This document shows positions 28,782 to 37,691 of a stretch of 53,273 nucleotides of DNA, in pieces; position 1 is the stretch's first letter, and every line of letters begins with the position of its first letter. The notes under the pieces were generated by a model, which did no database searches, was not told the DNA's origin, and saw only the letters and a program-made list of their open reading frames with translations. Origin of the DNA: Mycolicibacillus koreensis (GTDB lineage: Bacteria; Actinomycetota; Actinomycetes; Mycobacteriales; Mycobacteriaceae); NCBI RefSeq assembly GCF_002104795.1, contig NZ_NCXO01000030.1, positions 1 to 53,273 on the forward strand, written 5' to 3'. The position numbers were made by a program, and so were the translations under genes.

Positions 28782-29348
28782 CTACTTACGGCCGCGACGC
28801 GCGGTCGTCTTCTTGGCGGTCTTCTTCGCCGCGGTCGTCTTCTTCGCCGCGGTCTTCTTCGCAGTCGCCTTGGTAGCGGCCTTCTTCGCCGGCGCCTTCT
28901 TGGCTGCGGTCTTCTTCGCGGTCGCCTTGGTGGCGGCCTTCTTCGCCGCGGTGCTCTTCTTCGCCGCCGCCTTCTTCGCGGTCTTCTTGGCCGCGGTCTT
29001 CTTGGCGGCCTTCGCCGGAGCGGCCGTGGCGATACCGCGTTTGACCGCCGGACCGGCAGCCGGCAACCGCTGCGACCCGGAGACGACGGCCTTGAACTGT
29101 GCGCCCGGCCGGAATGCGGGAACCGACGTCGGCTTCACTTTCACCGTCTCGCCGGTGCGCGGGTTGCGGGCGACACGCGCAGCGCGCCGACGCTTCTCGA
29201 ACACACCGAAGCCGGTGATGGTGACGCTTTCACCTTTGTGCACCGCGCGAACAATCGTGTCGACCACGTGCTCCACGGCGGCGGTCGCCTGCTTGCGATC
29301 GGTGCCCATCTTCTCCGTGAGGGCGTCGATCAGCTCTGCTTTGTTCAT
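28782..29348 (-). CDS. hupB: Histone-like HU protein with basic tail
   Basis: Nucleoid-associated protein, 188 residues. Residues 1-90 are the HU fold ([40 protein letters not shown] for the beta-arm). The rest is a histone H1-like tail of [17 protein letters not shown] repeats, the mycobacterial HupB signature. The tail is shorter than the roughly 214 residues I recall for M. tuberculosis. The encoding DNA is repetitive, so tail length can change by slippage. A TAGGGT -10 candidate (complement at 29401-29406) lies about 55 nt upstream. Acts in DNA compaction and iron-linked regulation in this genus. Confidence 0.96.
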   Translation of the reverse strand: MNKAELIDALTEKMGTDRKQATAAVEHVVDTIVRAVHKGESVTITGFGVFEKRRRAARVARNPRTGETVKVKPTSVPAFRPGAQFKAVVSGSQRLPAAGPAVKRGIATAAPAKAAKKTAAKKTAKKAAAKKSTAAKKAATKATAKKTAAKKAPAKKAATKATAKKTAAKKTTAAKKTAKKTTARRGRK

Positions 29349-29590
29349 CCAGTCCTCCGAAATCGGTGGTCCGCCTTGGACCGACTAGGGGACACGGTAA
29401 ACCCTAAAAGGACTGATTTCCATGCAAAACGCAAGGTTGCGAGCAGAAATGTCGTGTCGGGCAGTCGCACCGCGCTATCGGGAGGGGGCCGTTACGCGCT
29501 TCACGCGGCGACGCAAAGTGGCTCGCGGCGACGACTATACCGCTCTCGAGACCGCTCCCGAGACCGCTCCCGAGCGCTCTCCACAGGTGT

Positions 29591-30187
29591 TCATCCGGTC
29601 GTGATCGTCCGCGGTTTCCATGCCGGCCGGGTAGCCTCGAATTCGGTGATCTGGTCGAGTTTGCGCAGCGTAAGGCCGATATCGTCGAGGCCTTCGAGCA
29701 GCCTCCAGGCGGTGTAATCATCAATGCTGAACGGCAGCACGGCGGTTCCAGCACTGACGGTCCGATTTTCAAGGTCGACAGTGATTTCCAGCCCGGGGTG
29801 TTCTTCGATGAGCTTCCAGAGCAACTCCACCCCGTCTTGGTCAACTTCGGCGGCCACCAGGCCGGCCTTCCCCGCGTTGCCCCGGAAGATGTCGGCGAAC
29901 CGCGAGGAGATGACGGCGCGGAACCCGTAGTCCATCAACGCCCACACGGCGTGTTCGCGTGAGGATCCGGTACCGAAATCCGGTCCGGCGACCAGAACCG
30001 ATCCCTTGTCGAATGGGCTGAGATTGAGCACGAACGACGGATCGGTGCGCCACGAGGCGAACAACCCGTCCTCGAAACCGGTCCTGGTGACCCGCTTGAG
30101 GTAGACCGCCGGGATGATCTGGTCGGTGTCGACGTTGGAGCGCCGCAACGGGACACCGATACCGGTGTGGGTGTGGAAGGCTTCCAT
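29591..30187 (-). CDS. leuD: 3-isopropylmalate dehydratase small subunit
   Basis: Small subunit of isopropylmalate isomerase in leucine synthesis, 198 residues. It shows [20 protein letters not shown] near the start and the signature [20 protein letters not shown] in the middle, as in aconitase swivelling domains. ATG at 30187 with aggaga upstream. It follows leuC by 36 nt, forming the leuCD operon. Corresponds to Rv2987c. Confidence 0.96.
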   Translation of the reverse strand: MEAFHTHTGIGVPLRRSNVDTDQIIPAVYLKRVTRTGFEDGLFASWRTDPSFVLNLSPFDKGSVLVAGPDFGTGSSREHAVWALMDYGFRAVISSRFADIFRGNAGKAGLVAAEVDQDGVELLWKLIEEHPGLEITVDLENRTVSAGTAVLPFSIDDYTAWRLLEGLDDIGLTLRKLDQITEFEATRPAWKPRTITTG

Positions 30188-30211
30188 GCTTCTCTCCTGG
30201 AGTGCTGAGGT

Positions 30212-30236
30212 GGTCAGGTCAGGTCAGGTCAGGTCG
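30212..30236. repeat. Pentanucleotide repeat at the leuC 3' end
   Basis: Four ggtca units and one ggtcg run from 30212 to 30236. On the coding strand the leuC stop codon TGA (30226-30224) is formed inside the repeat. Unit gain or loss would shift the frame but new TGA codons recur within the array, so the effect on LeuC should be confined to the last residues. Confidence 0.8.
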
Positions 30237-31636
30237 GCGGGCGAGGACAGGGTGCCGCGCACCGCGGTGGCCGCTGCGACGGCCGGAGAGACCAGATGGG
30301 TGCGCCCACCCTTGCCTTGGCGGCCCTCGAAATTGCGGTTGGACGTTGAGGCGCAACGCTCGCCGGTCGCCAGTTGGTCGGGGTTCATCCCCAGGCACAT
30401 CGAACATCCCGCCTGACGCCACTGGGCGCCGGCGGCGGTGAACACGTCGCCGAGCCCCTCGGCTTCGGCCTGGGCGCGCACCCGCATCGAGCCGGGCACG
30501 ATCAGCATCCGCACACCGTCGGCGACGGTCCGGTCACGCAGCACGTCGGCCACGACTCGCAGATCCTCGATGCGGCCGTTGGTGCAGGAGCCGACGAAGA
30601 CCACGTCGACACCGATGTCGCGCATCGGGGTGCCGGGGCGAAGATCCATGTACTCCAAGGCCTTCTCCGCGGACCGTCGCGCGACCTCGTCGCCGAGCAG
30701 TTGCGGGTCGGGCACCTCGTCGGCCAGCGGGACGCCCTGGCCGGGGTTTGTTCCCCAGGTGACGAACGGGCTCAGATCGGCGGCATCGAGGAACACCTCG
30801 GTGTCGAAGGTGGCGCCCTCGTCGGTGCGCAGTTGGTCCCACGCGGCGACGGCGTCGTCCCACTGCTGTCCCGTCGGCGCATGCGGGCGGCCGCGCAGGA
30901 ACTCGTAGGTGGTGGCGTCGGGAGCGATCATGCCGGCTCGGGCGCCGGCCTCGATGCTCATGTTGCAGATGGTCATCCGCGCCTCCATCGACAGCGATTC
31001 GATGGCGCTGCCACGGTATTCGATGACGTGGCCCTGTCCACCGCCGGTGCCGATCTTGGCGATCACCGCCAGGATCAGATCCTTCGCACTGACCCCGGGC
31101 GGCAGTTCGCCGTCGACGTTGACCGCCATCGTCTTGAACGGGCGCAGCGACAACGTCTGGGTGGCCAACACGTGCTCCACCTCGGAGGTGCCGATCCCCA
31201 TCGCCAGAGCGCCGAACGCGCCGTGGGTGGAGGTGTGGCTGTCGCCGCAGACGACGGTCATTCCCGGCTGGGTCAAGCCCAGTTGCGGCCCGATGATGTG
31301 CACGATGCCCTGGTCGATGTCACCCATGGGGTGCAGCCGGATACCGAACTCGGCGCAGTTGCGCCGCAGGGTCCCCACCTGGGTGCGCGACACCGGATCG
31401 GCGATCGGTTTGTCGATGTCGACGGTCGGCACATTGTGGTCTTCGGTCGCGATCGTCAGGTCGGGGCGATGCACCGGCCGACCGGCGAGGCGCAGCCCGT
31501 CGAAAGCCTGCGGGCTGGTGACCTCGTGGACCAGATGCAGGTCGATGTAGATGAGATCGGGTTCGGTGCCCCCACCGGACACCACCACGTGCTGATCCCA
31601 GACCTTCTCCGCCAAGGTGCGTGGTCGCTGACTCAT
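30224..31636 (-). CDS. leuC: 3-isopropylmalate dehydratase large subunit
   Basis: Iron-sulfur isomerase subunit, 470 residues. Cluster ligands are in [14 protein letters not shown] and [12 protein letters not shown]; the active-site loop AGERC-type sequence [19 protein letters not shown] follows. The frame begins at 31648, but the ATG at 31636 has ggaga six bases upstream and leads into [15 protein letters not shown] as in relatives. Transcribed divergently from the IclR gene; its likely -10 box (TATAGT on the minus strand) lies inside a palindrome, so repression by the IclR protein is expected. Corresponds to Rv2988c. Confidence 0.96.
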   Translation of the reverse strand: MSQRPRTLAEKVWDQHVVVSGGGTEPDLIYIDLHLVHEVTSPQAFDGLRLAGRPVHRPDLTIATEDHNVPTVDIDKPIADPVSRTQVGTLRRNCAEFGIRLHPMGDIDQGIVHIIGPQLGLTQPGMTVVCGDSHTSTHGAFGALAMGIGTSEVEHVLATQTLSLRPFKTMAVNVDGELPPGVSAKDLILAVIAKIGTGGGQGHVIEYRGSAIESLSMEARMTICNMSIEAGARAGMIAPDATTYEFLRGRPHAPTGQQWDDAVAAWDQLRTDEGATFDTEVFLDAADLSPFVTWGTNPGQGVPLADEVPDPQLLGDEVARRSAEKALEYMDLRPGTPMRDIGVDVVFVGSCTNGRIEDLRVVADVLRDRTVADGVRMLIVPGSMRVRAQAEAEGLGDVFTAAGAQWRQAGCSMCLGMNPDQLATGERCASTSNRNFEGRQGKGGRTHLVSPAVAAATAVRGTLSSPADLT

Positions 31637-31656
31637 CGGATCTCCCACTGTCGCAA

Positions 31657-31692
31657 TCTCACTATATGAGACGTTAGTATCTCTCTATGAGA
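31657..31692. promoter_or_regulatory. Paired palindromes in the leuC-iclR divergent promoter
   Basis: Two similar sites occur: tctcactatatgaga (31657-31671) and tctctctatgaga (31680-31692), sharing TCTC...(T)ATGAGA halves. The first contains the leuC -10 (TATAGT on the minus strand, 31661-31666). The second overlaps the ATG of the IclR gene. For iclR, TAGTAT at 31675-31680 is a -10 box six bases before the ATG, indicating a leaderless transcript. Binding by the IclR protein would control both directions. Confidence 0.65.
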
Positions 31693-32388
31693 CAGGATAG
31701 CGGCATTGGCGTTCTCGATAAAGCCGTCGGGGTGTTGCACGCGGTGGCCGAAGCGCCGTGCGGGCTCGCCGACCTGTGTGAACGCACCGGGTTGCCCCGC
31801 GCCACCGCGCACCGGCTGGCCTCCGGCCTGGAGACGCACGGCCTGCTGCGGCGAGGCGAGGACGGGCGCTGGAAACTGGGGCCGACGATCACCGCACTGG
31901 CCACCCACGTCAGCGATCCGCTGCTCGCCGCCGGCGCCGCGGTGTTGCCGCAGCTGCGCGAGATCACCGGCGAGAGCGTGCAGTTGTACCGGCGCGACGG
32001 CACCTGGCGGGTCTGCGTCGCCGCGCTGGAACCGTCCGCCGGCCTGCGCGACACCGTTCCGGTGGGGGCACGGCTGCCGATGACCGCCGGATCCGGCGCC
32101 AAAGTGCTGCTGGCCTACGGCGACGCCGAGTTGCGCGCGGCGGTGCTGCCGGAGGCGAAGTTCAGCGACCGGACACTGGCCGATGTCCGGCGGCGCGGCT
32201 GGGCGCAGAGCGCCGCAGAGCGCGAGCCCGGCGTCGCCAGCGTCTCGGCACCGGTGCGCGACGCCGGGGGCGCGGTCATCGCCGCGATCTCGGTGTCCGG
32301 ACCGATCGACCGGATGGGCCGCCGGCCCGGGGAACGATGGGCCGCCGACCTGCTCAGCGTCGCCGATGCGCTTACCGAGCGCCTGTGA
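31687..32388 (+). CDS. IclR-family transcriptional regulator of leuCD
   Basis: A 233-residue regulator with N-terminal winged helix (GIGVLDKAVGVLHAVAEAPC, ATAHRLASGLETHGLLRR) and C-terminal IclR effector domain (ESVQLYRRDGTWRVCVAALE, PMTAGSGAKVLLAYG, SVSAPVRDAGGAVIAAISVS). It diverges from leuCD, and paired palindromes cover both promoters, so control of leucine synthesis is the best inference. The ATG at 31687 lies six bases after a -10 box, so the message is probably leaderless. Corresponds to Rv2989. The effector is not visible from sequence. Confidence 0.92.
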   Translation: MRQDSGIGVLDKAVGVLHAVAEAPCGLADLCERTGLPRATAHRLASGLETHGLLRRGEDGRWKLGPTITALATHVSDPLLAAGAAVLPQLREITGESVQLYRRDGTWRVCVAALEPSAGLRDTVPVGARLPMTAGSGAKVLLAYGDAELRAAVLPEAKFSDRTLADVRRRGWAQSAAEREPGVASVSAPVRDAGGAVIAAISVSGPIDRMGRRPGERWAADLLSVADALTERL

Positions 32389-32409
32389 TCGCCTGCCAGA
32401 CTGACTCAC

Positions 32410-32904
32410 ATGGGAACCAACCAGCGCGCACAGATCCTCATGTCCGACGCCGAGATCGCCGACTTCGTCACCACCAGCCGCACCGGCACCCTGGCCACGA
32501 TCGGCCGCGACGGCCAGCCGCATCTGACGGCGATGTGGTACGCGGTGCTCGACGGCGAGATCTGGTTGGAGACGAAGGCCAAGTCGCAGAAGGCCGTGAA
32601 CCTGCGCCGCGACCCGCGGGTGAGTTTCCTCATCGAGGGCGGGCAGACCTACGACACGCTGCGCGGCGTCTCGTTCGAGGGCACCGCCGAGATCGTTGAG
32701 GACCCCGAGACGCTGTTGCGTGTCGGGATCAGCGTGTGGGAGCGCTACACCGGCCCCTACAGCGACGAGATGCGCCCGGCCGTCGACGCGATGATGAACA
32801 AGCGGGTGGCGGTACGCATCCGCACCCGGCGCACCCGGTCCTGGGATCACCGCAAACTGGGACTGCCGGCGATGCCGCTGGCCGGTTCCACCGCGCCCCA
32901 GTAG
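32410..32904 (+). CDS. PPOX-class F420-dependent oxidoreductase
   Basis: A 164-residue split-barrel flavoprotein of the pyridoxamine-phosphate-oxidase-like superfamily, matching Rv2991. N-terminal strands TGTLATIGRDGQPHLTAMWY, then EIWLETKAKSQKAVNLRRDP and VSFLIEGGQTYDTLRGVSFE, carry the cofactor-binding positions used by F420-dependent members. The substrate is unknown. The fbiD gene 7.5 kb upstream indicates the host makes F420. The gene follows the IclR gene by 21 nt and ends in tandem repeats and a strong hairpin. Confidence 0.88.
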   Translation: MGTNQRAQILMSDAEIADFVTTSRTGTLATIGRDGQPHLTAMWYAVLDGEIWLETKAKSQKAVNLRRDPRVSFLIEGGQTYDTLRGVSFEGTAEIVEDPETLLRVGISVWERYTGPYSDEMRPAVDAMMNKRVAVRIRTRRTRSWDHRKLGLPAMPLAGSTAPQ

Positions 32905-32917
32905 GCCGGGCCGGGGC

Positions 32918-32960
32918 GCACCGACGCAGATAGCACCGACGCAGATAGCACCGACGCAGA
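32918..32960. repeat. 15-bp tandem repeat leading into a terminator
   Basis: The unit gcaccgacgcagata occurs twice in full (32918-32932, 32933-32947) and a third time for 13 bases (32948-32960). The last copy supplies the first bases of the left arm of the hairpin at 32953-33000, so the array may have arisen by slippage from the stem. Confidence 0.8.
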
Positions 32961-33000
32961 AGGTCCCCCACCGACTGAGCGATGGGGGACCTTCTGCGTC
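32953..33000. terminator. Perfect 18-bp inverted repeat
   Basis: The arms 32953-32970 and 32983-33000 are perfectly complementary over 18 bp and enclose a 12-nt loop. The stem includes aggtccccca and its complement. It sits between the F420-enzyme gene and the convergent tRNA genes and could end transcription from both sides. No T-run follows. Confidence 0.75.
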
Positions 33001-33035
33001 TGCTCGCGCGGCGCGTACGCGCCGCTTCCGAGTTG

Positions 33036-33108
33036 TAGCCCCGATGGGATTCGAACCCACGCTACCGCCGTGAGAGGGCGGCGTCCTAGGCCGCTAGACG
33101 ACGGGGCC
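33036..33108 (-). tRNA. tRNA-Glu (CTC anticodon)
   Basis: The minus strand folds into a 73-nt tRNA. The acceptor stem pairs GGCCCCG with CGGGGCT (one G-U pair), the anticodon stem CCGCC/GGCGG encloses CTCTCAC with anticodon CTC, and the T arm is GTGGG-TTCGAAT-CCCAT. No encoded CCA. It lies downstream of tRNA-Gln and gltX on the same strand. Confidence 0.95.
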
Positions 33109-33191
33109 AGAACTGATCCGGGCTGTCAGCATAGCGTAACCCGGGGTGTCCACCTAATCGCCGTGGCGAGCGTTGCCGGTGAACACTTCTG

Positions 33192-33263
33192 CTGGGGTAC
33201 CAGGACTCGAACCTAGAATGGCTGAACCAGAATCAGCTGTGTTGCCAATTACACCATACCCCA
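33192..33263 (-). tRNA. tRNA-Gln (CTG anticodon)
   Basis: A 72-nt tRNA on the minus strand. Acceptor arms TGGGGTA and TACCCCA pair fully; the anticodon stem GCTGA/TCAGC encloses TTCTGGT with anticodon CTG; the T arm is CTAGG-TTCGAGT-CCTGG. No CCA encoded. In mycobacteria Gln-tRNA is made by misacylation with Glu and amidation, so location beside gltX is fitting. Confidence 0.95.
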
Positions 33264-33359
33264 CTGGACACCTAAAACCGCTGCTAGCGACGGGTTTCGT
33301 CGACGTGGTGTGCGCCGGGAGCCGTCACTGGCCGCCGTTGAGGGCCGACGTGCAGACTA

Positions 33360-34835
33360 TCAAATATTCTCCGGCGCTTCCTCGGGGAGTCCGGCGGCCG
33401 CCGCGCGCAGTCGCTCCAGGCTGCGTTCGCGCCCCAGCAACTCCAACGATTCGAACAGCGGCGGGCTGATCGCCGCGCCGGTGGCCGCCACCCGGATCGG
33501 GCCGAACGCCTTGCGTGGTTTGAGTTGCAGATCCTCCAGCAGAGCCGTTTTCAATGCGGCCTCGATCGCGGCGGTCCGCCAGTCGGTGACCCGGTCGAGG
33601 GCGGTGACCGCCGCGCCGAGCACCGGGCGCGCGGCGGCGCGAAGTTCTTTGGCCGCTGCTTTCGGATCGAGTGAATAGATGTCGTCGTTGAGGAACCGCA
33701 GCAACGCCCACGCGTCTCCGAGCACGACGATGCGGGTCTGGACCAGGTCTGCGGCCACCGCGAACTGCTCGTCATCGAGCCCGGTGTCGTGGCCGTGGGC
33801 ACGCAGATGCTCGGCCAACCGCGCGGCGAAGTCCTGCGGTGCCAACAACCGGATGTGTTCGGCGTTGATCGCGTCGGCCTTCTTCTGGTCGAATCGGGCC
33901 GGGTTGGAGTTGACGTCGACCACGTCGAAGGCGGCGACCATCTCCTCCATCGAGAACACGTCACGGTCGTCGGCGATCGACCAGCCCAGCAGCGCGAGAT
34001 AGTTCAGCAGCCCCTCCCGGATGAACCCCCGATCGCGGTGGGCGAACAGGTTCGACTGCGGGTCGCGTTTGGACAGCTTCTTGTTCCCGTCACCGAGCAC
34101 GCTGGGCAGGTGCCCGAATTCGGGCACCTGGTCGGCAACCCCGATGCGGATCAGCGCGCGGTACAACGCGATCTGCCGCGGCGTCGACGGCAGCAGGTCG
34201 TCGCCGCGCAGGACGTGGGTGATCTTCATCAACGCGTCGTCGACCGGGTTGACCAACGTGTACAACGGGTCGCCGTTGGCCCGGGTGAGCGCGAAGTCCG
34301 GGACGCTGCCGGCCGGGAAGTTGGTGACGCCGCGCACCAGGTCGTTCCAGCCCAGGTCCTCGTCGGGCATCCGCAGGCGCACCACGGGCCGACGGCCCTG
34401 CGCGCGCAGGGCGTCGCGCTGATCGTCGGTGAGATCGCGATCGAAGTTGTCATAGCCCAATTTCGGGTTGCGCCCCGCGGCGAGGTGGCGGGCCTCGACT
34501 TCCTCGGGCGTGGAGAACGCCTCGTAGGCCTCCCCTGCCGCCAACAATCGGTCGACCACCTCGCGGTGCAGCTGTTTGCGCTCGGATTGCCGGTAGGGCC
34601 CGTAGGGGCCGCCCACGTCGGGGCCTTCGTCGTAGTCGATGCCCAACCATCGCAGCGCATCCAGCAGGGCGGTATAGCTTTCCTCGCTGTCACGCTGCGC
34701 GTCGGTGTCCTCGAGGCGGAAAACCAGTGTGCCGCCGGTATGACGCGCGTAGGCCCAGTTGAACAGGGCCGTGCGGATCAGCCCGACGTGCGGTGTCCCC
34801 GTGGGCGAAGGGCAGAACCTCACCCGAACCGTCAT
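33360..34835 (-). CDS. gltX: Glutamyl-tRNA synthetase
   Basis: Class I aminoacyl-tRNA synthetase, 491 residues. The HIGH-type motif is [20 protein letters not shown] at the N-terminus and the KMSKS-type motif is [10 protein letters not shown]. It should be the non-discriminating type that also charges tRNA-Gln, as known for this phylum. The ATG at 34835 overlaps the stop of the FAH-family gene (ATGA), with ggagga six nt upstream. The two downstream tRNA genes encode its substrates. Corresponds to Rv2992c. Confidence 0.97.
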   Translation of the reverse strand: MTVRVRFCPSPTGTPHVGLIRTALFNWAYARHTGGTLVFRLEDTDAQRDSEESYTALLDALRWLGIDYDEGPDVGGPYGPYRQSERKQLHREVVDRLLAAGEAYEAFSTPEEVEARHLAAGRNPKLGYDNFDRDLTDDQRDALRAQGRRPVVRLRMPDEDLGWNDLVRGVTNFPAGSVPDFALTRANGDPLYTLVNPVDDALMKITHVLRGDDLLPSTPRQIALYRALIRIGVADQVPEFGHLPSVLGDGNKKLSKRDPQSNLFAHRDRGFIREGLLNYLALLGWSIADDRDVFSMEEMVAAFDVVDVNSNPARFDQKKADAINAEHIRLLAPQDFAARLAEHLRAHGHDTGLDDEQFAVAADLVQTRIVVLGDAWALLRFLNDDIYSLDPKAAAKELRAAARPVLGAAVTALDRVTDWRTAAIEAALKTALLEDLQLKPRKAFGPIRVAATGAAISPPLFESLELLGRERSLERLRAAAAGLPEEAPENI

Positions 34836-35629
34836 GTTCCTCCTTTAACCGATTCGGTGCTCTGCCCCTTGCGAACAACGGGATTGGACAGGGTGCCGAT
34901 CCCGTCGATGGTGATCGCGACCGTGTCGCCGTCCTCGATGGGGCCGACCCCCTCGGGGGTGCCGGTGAGGATGAGGTCGCCGGGCAGCAACGTCATGACC
35001 GCCGAGATCCACTCCACGATCGCCCCGACGTCGTGGATCATCATCGAGGTCCGACTCTGCTGGCGGACCACACCGTTGACCTCGGTGCGTATCGCGACGT
35101 CGGCGGGATCGAGATCGGTGACGATCCACGGGCCGACCGGACAGAAGGTGTCGTGACCCTTGGCCCGCGTCCACTGGCCGTCGGCTTGTTGCTGGTCGCG
35201 CGCGGAGACGTCGTTGGCGATGGTGTAACCCAAGATGTAGTCGCCGGCGCGTGCGGCCGGAACGTCCTTGCAGGGCCGACCGATCACCACTGCCAGCTCC
35301 CCCTCGTGGTGCACCGGAGAGGCGTTGGCCGGCAACATGATCGGCGCATTGGGCCCTACGATCGCAGTGTTCGGCTTCAGGAAGATGACCGGATCGGCGG
35401 GGGCTTCGGCACCCATCTCGGCGATGTGCGCCGCGTAGTTCTTGCCGATGCAGATGACCTTGGTCGCCAGGATCGGCGCCAGGATCCGCACGTCGGCCAG
35501 CGGCCAGGAGCGTCCGGTGAACGTCGGTGTGCCGAAGGGATGCTCGGCGATCTCGCGGGCGATCTCAGGCTCACCTTCGATGCCGACGAAGGCGACCCCG
35601 TCCGGGCTGGCGATTCGACCGAGGCGCAT
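34832..35629 (-). CDS. Fumarylacetoacetate hydrolase family protein
   Basis: A 265-residue FAH-fold metal-dependent hydrolase or isomerase, related to Rv2993c. The family core is [18 protein letters not shown] with catalytic His, [20 protein letters not shown], the metal-binding [18 protein letters not shown], and NDVSARDQQ. Candidate reactions are oxaloacetate decarboxylation, acylpyruvate hydrolysis or isomerisation in aromatic degradation; the sequence does not decide. The open frame reaches 35677; the ATG at 35629 ([11 protein letters not shown]) is the family start. Coupled to gltX. Confidence 0.9.
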   Translation of the reverse strand: MRLGRIASPDGVAFVGIEGEPEIAREIAEHPFGTPTFTGRSWPLADVRILAPILATKVICIGKNYAAHIAEMGAEAPADPVIFLKPNTAIVGPNAPIMLPANASPVHHEGELAVVIGRPCKDVPAARAGDYILGYTIANDVSARDQQQADGQWTRAKGHDTFCPVGPWIVTDLDPADVAIRTEVNGVVRQQSRTSMMIHDVGAIVEWISAVMTLLPGDLILTGTPEGVGPIEDGDTVAITIDGIGTLSNPVVRKGQSTESVKGGT

Positions 35630-35704
35630 TCGAGACAGCTTAGGCGCAGCGGGCCGGCGCGGCGCAGCCGGGCGCAACGGCTCGGCGCGACCAGCCCCGC
35701 GCCC

Positions 35705-36316
35705 CTAACGGGCGGTGACCATCCGCACCAGGAAGTCCTCCAGGTGGTCACGTTCGACGGCGAGCTCACCGCGCAGCCACAGCGTCACCACCTCGAACCC
35801 GCCGGCGACCAGGGTCAATGCCGCGAGGTCGATGTCGGGATCCACCGCCTCCTGGCCGGCCAGCAACACCCGTCCCTGGTCGGCCATGACCTGGGCCAGC
35901 ATTTTGACCAGGTCACGCCAGCGGGCCCGCAGCGTCTCGGTGGTCTGCGCCTCGATCAGCAGCCGCCCCCGGCGCGCATCGCCGTCCAGGAAGTTCAGTC
36001 CCGCGCCGATGGCCGCACGGGCGCGCTGAACCGGGTCAGGGGGGCTCGTTTCGATCGCCGGGAGCAACGCGCCGAACGCCCGGGTGATCTGGTCGTCGAA
36101 GAGGGCCGCCACCAGCTCGTCGACCGTGCGGAAACTCTCGTAGAAGTACCGGTCGTTGAGCCGGGCCCGCGTGCAGACCCCGCGCACGGTCATCGCCGCC
36201 ACCCCCTCGGCCGCCGCGGCGTCGAGGGCGGCGTCAAGCAGCGCCGCCTGCCGCTTCGATCGCCGCTCGCTGTGGGTGGCACCGCCGTAAGTTCGTGCGC
36301 CCGCCATAGCCCCCAT
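35705..36316 (-). CDS. TetR-family transcriptional repressor
   Basis: About 203 residues. The N-terminal helix-turn-helix is SKRQAALLDAALDAAAAEGV, then MTVRGVCTRARLNDRYFYES followed by FRTVDELVAALFDDQ. The LNDRYFYESF recognition helix is a common actinobacterial form. The ligand-binding domain is unassigned. GTG 36322, ATG 36316 and ATG 36307 are all possible starts. It diverges from the MpaB-like gene, and a perfect inverted repeat lies between them, so self-regulation plus repression of that gene is the simplest model. Confidence 0.88.
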   Translation of the reverse strand: MGAMAGARTYGGATHSERRSKRQAALLDAALDAAAAEGVAAMTVRGVCTRARLNDRYFYESFRTVDELVAALFDDQITRAFGALLPAIETSPPDPVQRARAAIGAGLNFLDGDARRGRLLIEAQTTETLRARWRDLVKMLAQVMADQGRVLLAGQEAVDPDIDLAALTLVAGGFEVVTLWLRGELAVERDHLEDFLVRMVTAR

Positions 36317-36350
36317 TGTCACATTTGTGCCCGCATCCTTGACCCGCCCC

Positions 36351-36380
36351 GGTATCTGGTGAAGACTGTCACCAGATACC
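36351..36380. promoter_or_regulatory. TetR operator, perfect 12-bp inverted repeat
   Basis: ggtatctggtga (36351-36362) and its exact complement (36369-36380) are separated by 6 nt. A -10 candidate TACCCT at 36377-36382 for the 36406 gene overlaps the right arm, so a bound repressor would exclude polymerase. Symmetry, length and location fit TetR operators. Confidence 0.78.
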
Positions 36381-36405
36381 CTGGACCGGGTGGGAAGGAT
36401 CCGCG

Positions 36406-37632
36406 ATGACGTCCACGAACACCAAGCTGCCGACGCCCCCCTTCCTCAAGGGGTTCCCCTTCAACGTGTTCCTGCGGCTCCTGGCCCCACGGGACCTGCG
36501 GGCCACACCCGCCCAGCGCGACGCATTCCGCCGCTACGCCCAGATCGGTGACCCGCTCGCCGACGGGGTCGTGACGATGATCCAGCGTCTGCCCACCGGC
36601 GAGGGGCGCCGACTCTTCGAGACCGCCGTCGAGCACGGCATCGACGCCCTCGACGATCCGCCCGCCGAGTTGGTGGCGTTCTTCGAGCAGGTCGACACCC
36701 GGCCCTACTGGCTCGACGACGACAAGATCGAATTGGCCATCCGGGTGAGCATGCGCACCGGGCTGTGGGGTATCGGCTTCGCCTTGCCCGGGTTGGCGCT
36801 GACCGGTGGCTATTTGGCGTCCAAGGCCGACAAGCCGCTCGTCGGCACCGGCGACCTGCGCCGAATGGCGCCGCGGCGGCTCAACGAGACCGCCACCTGG
36901 TACATCGACGTCACCTCCCCCGGCGGCCTGGAGCGCTTCGCTGCCGGATTCACCGGCACGCTGCGGGTACGACTGATGCACGCCATCGTCCGCTCGGCGA
37001 TGTGTCGCCGCCCGGACTGGGATTTCGAGCAGTGGGACCACCCACTCAACCAGGCTCAGATGTCGGGCACCGTGATGCTGTTCTCCCTCGCCAACCTGGT
37101 GGGATGCCAGGCGATGGGGCTGCGCTTCTCCGCCCGGGAGCGCGAGGCGGTGTATCACCTGTGGCGCTACATCGGCCAACTGATGGGCGTGGATCCGGAG
37201 TTGATGCCTGCCAACGAGCCCGACACCTGGCGGCTGTTCTGGCTGCAGGCCGACACCGAATTCCTGCCCGACGAGGACTCGTTGAAATTGGCCCAGGCGC
37301 TGCACGGCGACCAGGACGACGACGACGCCGCCATGCGGGTGGCGCGCGCCATGCTCTCTTCGTACAGCCGACTGGTGCTGGGCAACCGCAACGCCGATCA
37401 GTTGGGCCTGGCCGACAATAAGCCGATGCAGGCCGCGGTGCTGGGGATTTCAGCGGTCAATCGGGTGCTGGAGTTGCCGCGGCTGCTCCCCGGGGTGACC
37501 CGGCTCAACGAGGAGATCGGTCAGTGGAGTCGCCGCAGGTTCGTTCAGCGCGGCTTCACCGAGACCGGTGGTGACCGCAGCTACCGTCGCCACGACAAGC
37601 TCGCCGCCGGCCCGCAGGCCAAGACCGGCTGA
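36406..37632 (+). CDS. MpaB/DUF2236 (Lcp-like) oxygenase family protein
   Basis: A 408-residue DUF2236 protein, a group related to latex-clearing protein and the MpaB oxygenase. The core contains LNETATWYIDVTSPGGLERF and RVRLMHAIVRSAMCRRPDWD, where the His and Arg are conserved and could serve heme or diiron binding. A hydrophobic stretch LWGIGFALPGLALTGGYLA may sit in the membrane. Ribosome site gggaagga precedes the ATG. It is probably repressed by the divergent TetR protein. I recall no copy at this place in M. tuberculosis. Substrate unknown. Confidence 0.85.
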   Translation: MTSTNTKLPTPPFLKGFPFNVFLRLLAPRDLRATPAQRDAFRRYAQIGDPLADGVVTMIQRLPTGEGRRLFETAVEHGIDALDDPPAELVAFFEQVDTRPYWLDDDKIELAIRVSMRTGLWGIGFALPGLALTGGYLASKADKPLVGTGDLRRMAPRRLNETATWYIDVTSPGGLERFAAGFTGTLRVRLMHAIVRSAMCRRPDWDFEQWDHPLNQAQMSGTVMLFSLANLVGCQAMGLRFSAREREAVYHLWRYIGQLMGVDPELMPANEPDTWRLFWLQADTEFLPDEDSLKLAQALHGDQDDDDAAMRVARAMLSSYSRLVLGNRNADQLGLADNKPMQAAVLGISAVNRVLELPRLLPGVTRLNEEIGQWSRRRFVQRGFTETGGDRSYRRHDKLAAGPQAKTG

Positions 37633-37691
37633 CCCGGCCGACCGCGGCGGCACCCGCCACCGGGCCGCAGCCGTTGTGGCACCATCAACCG

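Noticed and set aside
28813..29388. Hydrophobic 191-codon ORF rich in Phe/Ala/Val on the plus strand
   Set aside because: It is the complement of the Lys/Ala repeats of hupB, which creates an artificial transmembrane-like sequence.
29422..29604. 60-codon plus-strand ORF between hupB and leuD
   Set aside because: No ribosome site or motif; its C-terminal part comes from an 11-bp tandem repeat (gagaccgctcc).
32918..32960. CRISPR-like repeat array
   Set aside because: The repeats are contiguous without spacers and merge into a hairpin arm; no cas gene is present.
33264..33359. Additional tRNA or small RNA between tRNA-Gln and gltX
   Set aside because: No cloverleaf or stable hairpin with a terminator could be drawn.
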